From: Lithospermum erythrorhizon
Taxonomy: Eukaryota > Streptophyta > Magnoliopsida > Boraginales > Boraginaceae
Reading direction: 5' to 3'
NCBI GenBank assembly: GCA_019722365.1
Contig: JADFUC010000501.1
Location: forward strand, 2,976,001 to 3,040,000
Length of the DNA stretch: 64,000 nucleotides
Shown here: positions 26,201 to 39,320 of the stretch, one piece after another
Numbering within the stretch: the first letter of the stretch is position 1
Layout: each line of letters opens with the position of its first letter
Program-made: the position numbers and the translations under genes
The notes under the pieces: model-generated
The model's input: the letters and a program-made list of their open reading frames with translations, nothing else
Database searches by the model: none
What the model was told of the DNA's origin: nothing

Positions 26201-27839
26201 TTCCAAAGGGAAAGGCCTACTTATTTTAAACATTTTTTATTAGAAAAAGGAAAACTAGTTTCTGTTCATGGGAGCAATGGAATTTTTGTTTATATTTTAA
26301 TACTACTTCAAGAATAAATATAAATAAAAAATTTGTAAAAGAAAGTACCCCACAACCTATGCATAGAAGCTCTAGCCCTAACATATAGCTTGGCCCCCAC
26401 CCACCTGCTGATGTGACCCAGTACAGATTAACACCCAGTTAAACATTTTGGACATGAATTGTAGATTAAACCATCTATAATTTGCAGAAAACTATGCCTA
26501 ACCAACAACAATTTGCAGATCTCAAGTTACCAGTCCAATGAAGCTATAAAAAGAACACTTCAAGAATATGATTAACATACCAAAAGCATCTAGTGGAATG
26601 TATATCTTTGGACCTTCCACACAAAAAAAATTTATCGCTAATTTATAAAAATAAAAAATAAAAAAATCTGATTTAACACAATGAAACCTGATAAAAGTCA
26701 AAAGATACCAAAACAATAAAGATTTTTAAGCTACTTGGCCAAATCAGATTTACATAATCTCCCTTAAATACATTAATATGGAAACAATCTGATTCCATGA
26801 TTTCCATCATTTCACAATTCAACTTTTTACTTTTTTGTGGTAACTCTTTCCCTTCAACTACCACCAAACCCCATTGATATCATATCCCAAATCAAAAACC
26901 AACAAACAAAACACCCCCTTTTTTCCAAATCACCATTATAAACCCATTTCTCCAAAGATAAAAAAAACCCATTTTTATTCCATTTCATTACAATGCATGC
27001 AAACCAATCTAATGCAATGCTCATTTTCTTGATCACATACATAAACATTATAAAATGAATGAAAATGCATCACTTTTGTTAAAAATGAAATATTTTAAAA
27101 CCAACTTTTTATCTAAACAATCAATTATATGGATATAGTATAAGAATATTCACCAAAAAAATATTCCAAACATGTATCTTGAGATGTACAATACCATGAC
27201 TCTTCCCTGATTTATTACCACCAACACCTCGACGGCTACTACTACGGCTACATGATATTTTCCCATTGGGCACATCACCTATAACATCGGCAGAACTAAA
27301 ATTTTAGTTCAGGATGACGAAATATCTAATATTACTCAAATAACAAAAAATATACTCGGTACAACATAAATAATTTTTAAATAAATGAATAGTAATATTT
27401 TAATTTTCAATACTCTACCCCTCAAATAACAAAAATATACAAACATAACCTAACTACTTTTTATCTTTAAATAAACGAATAGTAAAATTTCATTTTCTAA
27501 TCAACTACGCCTCCCCTAGTTCCACCACTGACCTATAACCCGGAGATCATCCCCGGGGACATTCTCCGGCCTTCGAGTTTTCGAGTAAGAAAGCACCCCA
27601 TTCTTGATAGTAAACCATCTTGATCTCCACCCTTTACCATAATTAGTCCATTTATACAACAGCCCAGCAAAACCACCACCTCCATCTCCTCCAACAAACC
27701 CCTCAGATCCACCATACATTGAAGCGGTCAACACAGCTGAACCAGTCCTCAATAAAGTTGGCTCTGGTGAGTTATCTCCATTAACTAATGGAGCATTCCC
27801 ACAATTTCCTTCTAGGGAAATACAACAAAGTGGATGCAT
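20243..27839 (-). CDS. Oxysterol-binding protein-related protein, ORP1 type (PH + ORD), eleven exons
   Basis: Minus-strand exons: 27533-27839, 27178-27278, 25052-25411, 24431-24527, 23456-23883, 22998-23153, 21977-22144, 21738-21878, 21091-21306, 20873-20986 and 20243-20422, joining in frame to 755 codons plus stop. The MHPLCC start and a split PH domain ([18 protein letters not shown], then HLK|ISSFRES, then RVAWIEAL; about residues 60-185) are followed by a coiled region and an acidic linker. The sterol/lipid-binding ORD (about 365-700) has [20 protein letters not shown], the signature KVSHHP (Lys at an exon end, VSHHP next) and NPLLGE. Such proteins exchange sterols or phosphoinositides at membrane contacts, and the PH domain targets phosphoinositides. 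Length is slightly below Arabidopsis ORP1C/D (about 815). The donor after exon 2 reads AAG|ATACATG rather than GT (see findings). An ATG five codons upstream is less likely the start. Confidence 0.93.
22255..22480. mobile_element. Possible solo LTR or short LTR fragment in ORP intron 6
   Basis: Starts TGTTGAGATTT and contains the series CCCGCATTGAAAAATAAGG, ACTATATAAACC (TATA-like) and CACCAATTGGTTTTAGGATG. This is the layout of common plant LTRs that begin TGTT and carry a CCCACATTG block and a CAATTGGTTTT block. No second copy or internal domain is nearby, and the 3' end is not fixed. Confidence 0.4.
24226..24300. mobile_element. Stowaway-like terminus fragment in the ORP intron between exons 4 and 5
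   Basis: ACTCCCTCTGCCTAAGTAAT resembles the CTCCCTCCGT MITE ends found elsewhere in the window. The opposite terminus is not visible, so it is a fragment at most. Confidence 0.3.
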
Positions 27840-27867
27840 TTCCCTTACACGCATTGAATATTATTGT

Positions 27868-28222
27868 GAATTTATGATAATGGGTTTTTGATCTAAGTAT
27901 GAATATTAATCAAATTTCTATGTAATGGGCACTTAGCTGTTGAACAAAAGAAGAATAAAAATGGGAACTTTTTTCAAGATCGTGTGAAAACCGAAAACGT
28001 AAATTAAAATGAATTGAATAAATATATATTTATGTTTGTGATAATGAATGTTTGATCTGAGTATGAACATTAATCAAGTATCCATGTGAAGAAGTTTGAT
28101 GGGCACTTAGCTGTAGAGCAAAAAAAGGATAAAAATGGGAACTTTTTTTAAGATCATGAGATTTGACATTATAATATAGGAGAAACTCAAAAACGTCGAT
28201 TAAAATGAATCGAATAATTATA
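27868..28222. repeat. Tandem duplication of about 160 bp upstream of the ORP start codon
   Basis: Two diverged copies (about 27868-28015 and 28030-28222) share TTTGATCT, ATTAATCAA, GGGCACTTAGCTGT, AATGGGAACTTTTTT and AAATGAAT in order. It lies between the ORP ATG and the CT-rich leader, so it is either 5' leader or leader-intron sequence. Confidence 0.85.
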
Positions 28223-28314
28223 TATGTAATGGTATGGTACATAGATTTTCTACATTTATGAGATTGATTTTGGCTCCAACAGAGGGGGAGGAGATGAAGA
28301 TGTACCTGAGAGAG

Positions 28315-28317
<3 letters not shown>

Positions 28318-28346
<29 letters not shown>
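28318..28346. repeat. (GA)n microsatellite, ORP leader/promoter
   Basis: A run of about 14 GA units, read as (CT)n on the ORP strand. CT-rich tracts are common in plant 5' leaders and core promoters. A CAG|GTACATC donor-like site just 3' of it on the ORP strand (28305) would suit a leader intron, but I see no strong acceptor. Confidence 0.9.
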
Positions 28347-28348
<2 letters not shown>

Positions 28349-30387
28349 GAAAAGTGAGCAAAGTAGTTTATGGTTTTCTGAGTTGGAAAAAATTAAGAAA
28401 CAAAATAAAGAAGAGGTTTATTTATAATGGGAATGTAATAGAAAGCGTTAAATTGCTAACGGCTCTACCGAGCTTATTATTTCGAGAATATCAGAAGAAA
28501 GATGTGATAATATTATGCGTTTATTCGAGGTGGATAAATTGTGCATCACCCAACATTATAACCTTTTACTTAGAAAATTCCCCTAAATTAAATTTTTATA
28601 AAATTTTATCAAATTTAAATGTTATTTTTAGTTTATATATATAATTATGATATAGATAGTTATTAAGACCCTTGTTTCAATTTATCATTAAATTCTATAG
28701 TGGTTGCATAATTATTAAAGTTGGTTTTTGTTGATGAGTACACTTTCTAATAATTAGAGAATTTGGAATCTAAGTAATAAACTTAAAAATGGCAACTCTT
28801 CAAGAACAAACAAAAAAACATCTAGGAGTTTTAATTAAATTAGAGAACATACTCTACTAATATTGTCAATGACATACCAATTTAGGACGAAATTTTTGTT
28901 CTTGATATAAAATATTTTTGGTTTGTTAATAAATGAAAAAACGTAGATTATTTCTTTCTAGGAAATAAGAGAGTGTGACCAACAAATCATAAGACAAAAA
29001 TCAGTGACAATCACATGAATACATGATTGCACATATAAATGATCAATGGATAAATTAATAAGGAGATATGATGGAGATATTTATAATAATTAGTAAAGGA
29101 GAGTGTGATCTTATGACGTGTAATCGATTTACCGAATATTTGATATATTTTTATATTTAATTAATCGTTAAAATTGTGTAAAACACATTTCCTTGAATTT
29201 TTTAATTAATATTTTTATTTTTTGAAGGGATACTTTGATCACGAATAACTCTTTAAATATAAGATGAAAATTACGATAAAATACGATGATTAAATATTTT
29301 TTAAAAGATCATTAGTATCAATTTTATAGCACGATCGGATTGCTTTTTTGTGGATAATATTTATTTTGTTTTCTAATATATTTTATTTCAAGTATAATTT
29401 TATTAGTAATATTACTTAAATTATTAATATATATTATTATTATGACATATTAAAAAAGTTTTATAAAATTAAATAATACTCGGTATATATCCAATCGGTA
29501 TGTAATAATATTTTTAGTAAAACATTAGTAATATGATATTAACATCCAAAATTACATTATTGAATAATAATCAATCAAATACAATTATGCTTGACGAATA
29601 GATAGTTAGTTTGAATGAAAGATCTTGATTTAAGCATCTTTATGTATCTTTTCCTCGACTAAAAAAAGAAAGAACTTTTTTTACATGACACGTGTCATTA
29701 TTAACATGTTACAGACACTACCGATTATTTCGTCCAAGCAATGAGAACACGTTATCAATAATGATAATATTAATTAAATGAGTTGGTATTGCACTTCTTT
29801 ATATGTTTTACTTTATGATTTTTGTTACCACATAAGTTGAAATAGAATAAAGAAAATTTTACATGGCAAATGTAATGACAGTTTGGGATATTTAGTGTCT
29901 TGATTTATACATGGAACGGTGAAAATAATTTGTGGGAAATTAATCTTCGTATATGACTTTATGTTATTTATTAACTGAAACTAAAATTATTAGTAGTTAA
30001 TATCTATTATGATTCAAAGGGATAATAATTGTAGGCTGAGAAAATAATTCTACTAAAAGCATATAAAAATATGCTACATATTAATTTGTCAGCTACAAAT
30101 TGTATCAAATATCCATAAATGTGCATTTGTAATCATATCCCTTGAAGAGTGAGATTTATGTCAGATTGGAAGAAAGATATATACTAAGCTATGCAGGTGA
30201 GATGTCCATGAGATATCTGAAATATTAATTTAACAATTTGATATCTTACGACTAAAATATATTGGCAGATTGATCGTGATATAGTATCGTGAATTATTTG
30301 TTTATTTCAATTAAATTTGTATGGTTAAAAGTATAATTTAAATTTTTGTGAATCTCGATATATAAAATTTGTACATGAAATTAGATA

Positions 30388-30389
30388 AC

Positions 30390-30425
<36 letters not shown>

Positions 30426-30437
30426 TATTATTATTAT
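30388..30437. repeat. (AAT)n/(ATT)n self-complementary microsatellite
   Basis: About eleven AAT units run straight into about four ATT units, so the tract can fold back on itself. A further AAT run follows at 30473-30494. Confidence 0.9.
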
Positions 30438-30598
30438 ACACCAAGTATATGATTATTTAACTAATACATATTATAATAATAATAATAATAATATTTCTAC
30501 ATATTAAACAACAACAATAATGATAAAATAATTATACACAAAATATATAATTATTTAACTAACACCTATTATAATAATAACAATAGGTCTACATAAAA
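30433..30598. repeat. 98-bp period duplication
   Basis: The block ATTATACACCAAGTATATGA...TTATTTAACTAA...ATTATAATAAT near 30433 recurs at 30531 with few changes. A third partial copy (AAAATATATTATTATTTAATAGG) starts near 30596. Confidence 0.75.
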
Positions 30599-32209
30599 TA
30601 TATTATTATTTAATAGGAGTTAATTCCTATTAGAACTCATGAATTATCAATTAAGAGGTGGAATTATTAATTAAAAATATAACATTTTTGCCTAACTTTT
30701 AGATTTTTAGAAAGAATGATAATTTAATAATTAATAGTGTGAAAATTGAAACATCTGGCCATGTGTATTTTCGTATATATCGATAATTAGTGATAAACAA
30801 TTGAACGAAACTCTTTCAAACATATATTATCATATAAAAACTTTTCGTGAAACATATATTCGTTTCACAATTCTATTCATTATAATCCATAAAATTGCAT
30901 TAGAATATATCAAATCAGATAAAATATGTTAGCCTAAAACCCTCACAAGTAGCAACCAAACATACACAACCTGGACAAATAATTGAATAGAAAGAAAGAA
31001 GCCATTCATAACCAAGCATATCATTGCCAGTGCAGCATATATATCAGTAGTTGCAGAGTACTTGTCCAAATAGTTACAACCTCCAGGCAGCATACATTAA
31101 TTTTTTCAATTTGAGATGGATTTTGTTTATGGAAGGAACCTGTAATGACATAGTCATATAGAGAACAAGAAAATAAATTAAATGGATAGACAAGCAAATT
31201 ACAAATAGCAGAAACTTTGAGATTATAGGTAACTTCAAACTTGTGAGTTGTCTGTAATGTGACAATATGATCATGTTACAATCAAACATTGACAATCTGA
31301 ATGATAAGTCATCATTCACTCCGGGAGGCGAATACTCATCTTACAATCAAGCATATCTCGATTATAGGATACATCAATAAAACAAGGGTAAAAATATAAC
31401 GAAAGTACCAATCGGGTTAACATTTAAAACATAAGTGATGAAGTGGAATCCTTCAAAACATAAATAATAAAATAATTCCACACCTCAAACATACGTGAAC
31501 ATTAATGACTTTTACCCATAAAACAACATCTACAAATTTGATGATATCAAATTTCCCATATTTAAACATTTTTCAAAATTTTAATCCAAATTTTATCTGA
31601 CTCAATTGTAAATTGTATTGCAAATGCTCTATGTCGCATACTGAGCCCACGGACGCCACAAGCTAGCCCTCTATAGATACGGGTTCATGACTAGTAGAAT
31701 TGACTAGAGAGGTAAAGGGTCCATTAAGGTAAATATAAATATACTCCGTATATTATATGGAGTATATATCTATAGATGGTAAATATATAATTAAGTACTA
31801 TTGAAATATTTTCAAATTTTATACGGAGTAATAGACTTTTTTATTTTTTGTACACTGCTGATGAATTCCTAATTTTATTATTTAAGTGATGCTAATAGCC
31901 TTTTCTAAATGCATATCTTGCAAGCATTTCAACACTTAATAATGGATTCAAACTGAACATCATAAACATGAAACCAATAAAGTAATTATTTTGAATTTCT
32001 CTTTCAATAACCTTATTTTGAAAGTATTTTGAGTGAGTATTTATCTCCTTATCTTTTTAATATCTTCTACATATACCTATTCATTTTGGTGTAGTTGTGC
32101 TTCATTCTAATAAAGGTTGAGAAATCCTATGATTAACCTTAACAGCATTATTTCAAGTTTGTGCAAATATCAATCTAATATAAGCCCATACCAGAGTTTA
32201 TTTGATGGT

Positions 32210-32365
32210 TTAGAAGAAAATCTTTGCTCGAGAAAATAATTGATTGTATCTTTGAAGAAAGGATGTCAATACCGATAGAAAAAAATATTAGGAGGCAATC
32301 CTGGCTTGATGCAGTGCGTTGGTAAATAAACGATCGGCTTATAATGAAAATAAATTTTTTATTTA
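32210..32365. mobile_element. Decayed relative of the OXA1 intron MITE interior
   Basis: Ordered matches to the interior of the MITE at 3677-3903: ATTGATTGTA, then GATAGAAAAA, AATATTAGGAG, CAA, TTGATGCA, GGTAAATAAACGATC and CTTATAATGAAAA. Terminal inverted repeats are not recognisable here. Confidence 0.6.
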
Positions 32366-34871
32366 TGATCAACAAGTGAAAAGAAGAATCTTAATGTTTT
32401 AACATAAGAAATGTATAATTATAAACCATTTCATATATATTGGTAAACATATTTATTTGAAAAAGATTTTATATTTATTCTATCTTACTTGCTTCATCCA
32501 TATTTGTTTGTTAAATAAAAGTCAATTGTTCACTCGAATTATAATTGAGAATCTGGAGAATAATAAATCATTTTTTATGCTCCATGCATCAGTCAAAGAT
32601 CTAAGCTTATGGGTCAAGCAGATTGGATCAGATAATTATTCAATGAGATTAATTTGCTGGCCATTGTGAGACCATCTCTAGCTGTATTATCACAATGTCT
32701 TTATTAAGTTGGAGTATTAATATTCTTTAATTGTGGGGTTCAATCACCATAAAGGTGATGCTTAGTCCAAATCACAACCCTGGTCACAATCATCATTTCA
32801 TCTTTTAAAATCTATGAAGAAATCAGCAAAACCATATAATTATTTATTAATTATTATTCTTTTATCTTAATAGATCCTGGCTGTCACATTATCAGGAAAA
32901 CCAAGATCGAAGTCCCACAAAACACTACCACAGGGAAGGTGTTAAGGTATATGCCTAACGTTTCTTTTGTACTAGAAAAATCCATTTTCTCATATCCCTA
33001 AATTTATTAGGGTCGTGATTTGGCATCTTAAGCTCATGACTTTATTTTTTTTTATAACACACATTAAGCTACTCATGACTTGTACATAAAGTAAGTGTCA
33101 TATTTGGTAAAATTTTGTCATTTTTAATTTCATATAAACACCACATATACATATTTTAATTTCAAGTTTAATGTTTGTTGTTAGTTTTTAACAGTATAGT
33201 CATAACATGGATCAAAACGTAACCTTAAAGCTATTATCAAGATTAAATTTCAACTTTTAAAATTTTTGTGACCAATTTATAACTTTGTTCCATTAAGATC
33301 ATTTCACCAATTAACTCCATGTATATATAATATATATAGTAAAACTGATGGATATACATTTGAGTATAATAATATTAATCTGGTTAGCTATGTAGATTTT
33401 TAATGAAACCATATTAAAATGCTCACTTTCGAACTGATATTTTAATAGTGATAAAGATACTCTATGGAATAAAAGGAATCCAAATAATTCAAAAAGTAGC
33501 ATCTCGATCATATCATCTCATTATCCATCGAGGATCCATATTCACCAAATAATTAAGTACTACTAGTAGATATTTAATCCAATAGTATTATAGAAGAAGA
33601 GTGATGGATGGATGTTTAATGTTGGCCTATTCTGAGGTTGATGGAGGTAGGCACCCACATGATGAACATGTGATTATAGAGACCTTGACGCCTTAACTTT
33701 AGACACTTATTTTCCTGATTTGAGATGATGTTACCAAAAAATACTCATATCTTACTCAGCATACACCACTTTGTTCCCAAATTGAATGTAAATAAATTGA
33801 AGACAAACTCCATACGTTATAATTGAGTGTGATATATGCCTTCACGTGTCAGAAAATTAAACTGGGATCTTTAATGATAAATGAATGAATAGAAAACAAT
33901 TATTGCAAGCTATTCCTCCACGTATACATGAAATTCAACGAACAATTTACTTTTTTTTATGTAATTTACATATGTATGTAGAAATATTAATGTTGATTTT
34001 TTTTTTAATGTTAATGGATCAAAATTGGTCAAATATTTTGCGATGTCGGATCAATGTCTTTCTTGAGTTAGTATAATGATTCGAAATGAGTAGATCTTTC
34101 GAAGAAGATTATATTTTCTTTTATGAAGAAAATGTCACAAGTAAAATATGATTTAGTTAATGAAAAAATAATTCTTAGTAGTAGGAAGATTAACAATGTC
34201 TAAAATAGAGATGGAAAGAAATAGAGATACATTTCTGAATGAAAGTTTTGAACATAGGTCTTCATAAAATTTGTTGTCTTTCTCTATTTATATAAAAGAC
34301 TCTCATCACGAGTATGCATTGTATTTTGTGAAGAACTTTGAGTTTATTTTGGTGGCAGGTTGAATATGCGGGTGTTTATAGAATTCTTTAGATTGTATAA
34401 GCATTTGTTAACAACTTTCTTCTGATAGTACTTTTGGTGATTACCGCGTAGTTGACACATCTTGAGGATAATAGTGCGTAATTGGAGGATATGTGTATTA
34501 GAAGTTAAAGGGAGAGGAATTTGGACTCATGCGTAGAGATATATTAGAATATGAAGAAGAATATAGAAGGCGTTGTATGGTAATCTTATTGTAATTCTCG
34601 TATTATAGTGGGAATCGTTCAACAGGCCCAATGCCTGTAGACAGGTGCTACATTGGCCAGAAGGCTGAGTTCTAGAAGTTGTTGTGTATTTACTTTTAGT
34701 TCGGTCTTTTTACTTGTTACTGACTTAAGTAAGTCGGTCATAGTGTTAATGGCGGTGTCACGGCCATTGAAGTCGGCGATTCTGGCTTTTTCGATTGGTA
34801 TCGGGCGGGTAGCTCTAGCTTCTGAAGTGAGATCGGTGTAAATCTTTTGCAAATGGAAGAGGTTTTAGAGA

Positions 34872-35750
34872 AAGACTACACATTTCGACCACCTGTTCTT
34901 GATGGAACCAACATGCCCTCTTTGGAAGGGTAGGATGACTACGTTCCTAAAGTCTATGGACACGAAGACATGGGAAAGCTATCGTCTTTGAACATAACTT
35001 TCGCAGCAAGTATTCTTAATATTGAAGCCGGAGAGGATGATTGAATTTGCGGAAGAACATGAACTTGCTTTAGCTAATGACAAGGTCATGAATGCTATCT
35101 TGATGGTGTAGATCTTAAGCTAATGATGTTTAGTGATGTATCTTGTAACTTAAAAGGCGCTTGGGATACTCTGGCTAGTATGAGGAACATTGAAGTGCAG
35201 AATATCGAGACTCGATAGTTAACAACAGATTGAAATACAAGGATGGAAGAAGGCAAATCTATAATATGCACATTGAAGGATATGGCTAGCGAGTCGTTTT
35301 CGTTGGGGAACATGAGCAATGAAAGCTAGTGAGGAAGTGCTAGAGCGTTAACGCAAAGTATGCTCTTAAGGTAACGGCGATTGAAGAAGCTCGGAACACG
35401 TAGTCTGGATGAGCGATTCGCGATCGCTTGACGTGAGATGTCTCTTGAAATGGAAGGAGAGCCGAGTAAGAATAAAAGAATTGCACTGAAAGCTACGTCT
35501 GAAAATGTCGATGACAAAGAATTTGGGGAAACCATAAATATGCTTGAAAATTTATGAGACACTAAGCGTTTTAACGAGAAACCATTTAATGAGTGTTGGT
35601 GTAAGTACTAACAAAGAGCGGCAGGATGGAAGAAGCGGTGAAGCGAGGCAATTATGATACGTGCCGGTCGATAAACCAAGGTAGCCAATGTAGAGAATGT
35701 GAAGGCTTTGGACATATTGAGCTGAGTGTCCCACTGTCTGAAGCCTTGAT
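34872..35750 (+). pseudogene. copia gag remnant
   Basis: Begins with a RPPVLDGTN segment followed, in a shifted frame, by WKGRMTTFLKSMDTK, which is the start of SIRE-type gag. Further on come ALANDKVMNAI and NLKGAWDTL. A zinc-knuckle-like CRECEGFGHI lies at 35689-35718, matching the SIRE CRECEGxGHI form, but the last Cys needs a frame change. At least four frame changes are visible. Confidence 0.75.
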
Positions 35751-36699
35751 CAGAACTACTCGCCGACCTTAGTGGCATGATGAATCGAGAAGATGGACAA
35801 GATGATCGAGCTAATAATTTTGTAGCTTTCCTTTAGTGCTTTCGGGCAACTATTACAAACATGCATGGGCGGCAAATAGTGAGGGCAGGAAATATGGCCC
35901 GATGAAAAAGGTGCTTTGAAAATTATAAACTCCTATCGCCAAATGGATGGGCCAGCGGTGTTTTATACGAAGTGGATCTTTGAAAGGAACAAACTAAAGA
36001 TAGAGAATGGCCAGGGAAATTAGGAGTTGGTGAGACCAAGAGATTCATCGCGAGAGCTCCAGTTAATGCACTGACTAAGGGATTAAAAATTATGAATTCG
36101 AGCACGAGATATTACGGAGGAGATTCTTAGGTTAGTAAAAGATGCTCGTGACGATGCAGAGGAATTGAAGCCCGACGAAGAAAATTGTTCAAACCAAAAG
36201 AAGATACGAGTTTGTTCAGGAAGGGTGGGGCCTAGGTCAAAGACAAAGGAAGCGATGGTTAATTAAATTGACGAAGGATGAAGCAAATTATGAATGCTTG
36301 TCGTGTGTGGAAAGAAATATCATATTGCCCACTTATTACAAATTGTATGACCTGAGAAGCAAGTATCGACATGAGTTGCATCGCCTCCTTAGAAAACAAC
36401 GGTAGAATCAAGTTGTACTTGATAGTGGATGCTTTCAGAGACTTGTCTGAGGTATGAAACTATCACCGCTCCAGTTTGCTTTCAGCTTTAAAAGCGATCG
36501 TACTTTTGGTGATGAAGGAAAAAAGAAAATTATTGGCAAAGAGGCGGTGAATGTTGATGAGCTACCACATTTTAGCGTGTACTATTGGTCGACGGGTTAA
36601 TGACAAATCTAAATCGGTATAAATTGATTATGTGATGATGGTATGAAAGTGTCTTTTTGCAAGGAGGGGTGCATAGTCAATGACTCCCGTGAAAAGACT

Positions 36700-37620
36700 G
36701 TTATGCATGGAACGAGGTCAACTGACAATTGCTATATGTGGAGCTCCGTACAAGTTCTGTCTAGTAGGAAAGGTGATGATGGTTACTTATGGCACAAGAG
36801 ATTAGGTCATACTAATTATAGAAATATTTAGCAAATTATCTTAAAGGAAGCTGTTAGAGGAATACCCTCGATTGATGTCAAAGACCAAGCATGTGGAGAA
36901 TGTCGAACTTGGAAAAGCAGACCGAAGTTGTCACGGAAAGCCTACAGTGGTCCCACTTAGCTCGAGTGCGAGTTGATGCATATGGATCGATGGGGCCTAT
37001 GTAAGTTGAAAGCGAAAGAGACAAAGTAATACATGTATGTATTGATGAGCTTACCATGGTATATAAGGTTGAGTTCTTCCCAGGAAAAATCGACCGTTTG
37101 AGATTGTTAGAGGCGGTCTCCCGAGTTCAAAATGAGAAGGGCTTGACATGTTCGGATTAAAAGTGACCATGGGGAAAGGATTCGAAAATTCAAAGTTTGT
37201 TGAGTTACATCTTTGTTGAAAGTACTGTGGTCTCCCTCTGATACGCGCTGACTACATGGTGTCGTTGAAAGGAAGAATCGCTATTCGAGATGTGGCGTGT
37301 CGTACATGATTCGTGATAAAAGCATTCCTCTCAGTATTGGGCCGAGGCTATCGACGCTCATGTCAGCATACATAATCGTGTCATTTCTACGACCAGTCTG
37401 AAGCAAACATAAATTATGAAATATGGAGGAAGAAAGCCAAATGTTCAATATTTTCATGTATTTAGTAGTTTGTGCTATGTCTCTTGGCGTGAACGATACA
37501 AAAAATTTGATGTCAAGAGTGATGAAGGCATATTCTTGGGATACTCACGAAATAGTAGGGCTCTACGAGTGTTCAACAAAAAGAGTTAGGTGGTCATGGA
37601 GTCTATAAATGTGAAGGTTC
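36700..37620 (+). pseudogene. copia GAG-pre-integrase and integrase remnant
   Basis: The zinc-binding pre-integrase segment WHKRLGHTNYRNI lies at 36789-36828, followed by CGECRTWK near 36896. The catalytic core is hinted at by ELMHMDRWG near 36970 and VVERKNR near 37262. The region after it, KYGGRKPNVQYFHVF, in mixed frames, is the usual post-integrase block. Stops interrupt all parts. Confidence 0.78.
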
Positions 37621-38289
37621 TGGACTTAGGAGTTGAAATGAATAAAGAACACACAGATGATGGTACACCTGTCAATGACAGTTGGTCGAAACGACGGGGA
37701 GCAAATTCGCGTGGAAAAGGTGTTGTTGACACGTGTGATGTGACCCGGCCTATTGGTAGTGATTGAATCGGAGGAAGAACCACCCGATAGATAACGTTAT
37801 TGGGAGATTGATCAGTGTTCTGACGAAGGAAGAACTAGTTGACTATAGAAAAATGGATTTGGCCTTATTGGAGAAAGGTGTTTCATATACAAGTAAATGA
37901 AAGAATGTTGATGAAGTCGCCAGACGGCGTTGGATAAATGCCATGCGAATGAATTTTCAGGTTCAAGAAATGATGATGTATGGGAGGAAACGTACTTGAG
38001 ACCCATGGATCGCGTAGGAGCAAGTAGATCTTCAAAAACAAGTCTAATGACGAGTTGTTACTAGAAATAAAGCAAGGTTAGTGGCTCGAGGTCTTCGCGT
38101 GTGGAAGGTGTAGTTCGAAACGCTGCTCCGGTTGCCAGGTTGGAGGCTATCGTCTTCTTGTGTTTTAATGCTTGATGAAGTTTAATTATTTCAAATGGGC
38201 GTAAAAGCTGCGTTTTCTTGTGGTATAGTTGATGAAGAAGTTTATGTAGATCGACGAGAGTTCGTCGATAGCAGGTTGTCCTGACGTAA

Positions 38290-38930
38290 TGCATTGAAGA
38301 AACATTATATGGGCTCAGCTTGATCTCCTAGAGCACGGTATGAGGAAAGGCTACTTGAAGTACTTGTTGTCAAATGGTTATGCACGTGGAGGAACAGATA
38401 AGACTTTATTCATTAAATATGAAGACTCCAATTTGATGGTGGCTCAAATCTATGTCGATGACATTATATTTGGGAGAATGTCAGACCAGCTTGTACAAGA
38501 TTTTGTTCAACAAATGAAGTCTGAATTTGAGATGAGCATGGTTGGTGAGCTGAATTATTTTTTGGGATTTCAGGTCAAGTAGATGAAGGACATCATTTTC
38601 ATATCTTATTCCAAGTATGCCAAGAACTTAGTCAAGAAGTATGGACTTGAAAATACCAAGTCGAAGAGGACCTCTTCTTGGCTAAGTAGCGAAAGTCGAG
38701 TAAAAATATGATGGTAGTTCGATTACTGCATGCTTGACTACGGGGAGCATGATAGGAAGCGCCTGCATCTCGCGTAGTGGTCGGGACATTGCTTATTCGG
38801 TTGGGTATGTGCCAAATTTCAAGCAAATCCCTAAGGAAAGCCATTTGAATCAAGTCGAGAGGATCGTGAATATGTGAATAGTCTTGTAAGTTGTAATTAC
38901 TCTTGTATTCATTTGATACTAAAAACACTC
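38290..38930 (+). pseudogene. copia reverse transcriptase remnant
   Basis: An 80-codon open piece (38340-38582) carries the RT active-site motif YVDDIIFG, with TDKTLFIKYEDSNLMV before and EFEMSMVGELNYFLG after. Continuation in the same region gives YAKNLVKKYGLENTKSK. This wording is that of SIRE/Maximus RT. It is the best-preserved part of the element but lacks the palm N-terminal half in one frame. Confidence 0.88.
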
Positions 38931-39149
38931 TTGTAGGGTTTTTGCCTTTCAGCTCAAAACTTCGGTTTCTTTGCCTGACCAGGCTGAATACATAAGCGGC
39001 TGGTAGCGGGTTGTACAGCTCCCTATGGATAAAAGCAGGCGGCTTGAAGGTATAATGTCAGCCGAGTCTTTATGACTTCTACATTGCTGACAAGCTTGAG
39101 TGCTATTAATATATCCAAGAATCCGGTCTGGCAATAGCGAACTAAAGCG

Positions 39150-39320
39150 TAATTGATATTAGGCAACAACTTGCATTGAGAGAACTTGTAGAAGGCAGTG
39201 ATAAATCTTAAGAGAATGTAGTACGGAGGAAAACAACTTGCGAATATCTTTACTAAAGCCATGTGGATCGCATTTAAGTTTGAATCCTTGAGATCTTCTC
39301 TTGGATTATATGTTATTGAT
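39150..39320 (+). pseudogene. copia RNase H C-terminal remnant
   Basis: In shifting frames the region reads ALREL, then KQLANIFTKA and FESLRSSLGLYV, the standard end of copia pol. No complete RNase H can be read. Confidence 0.65.

Larger units (their letters stand above)
28350..34200. other. AT-rich intergenic region with no supported gene
   Basis: Nearly 6 kb of AT-rich DNA. All open frames are short and lack recognisable domains. An acceptor followed by an 81-aa minus-strand frame ending at 31074 looks superficially like a terminal exon but cannot be assigned. Microsatellites and a duplication are listed separately. A Stowaway-derived word (ATACTCCGTA, then GGAGTATA) occurs at 31741-31770. 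Confidence 0.6.

Noticed and set aside
31074..31142. Terminal-exon-like minus-strand frame (acceptor then a stop)
   Set aside because: No companion exon or recognisable family was found upstream; one acceptor and a short frame are not enough.
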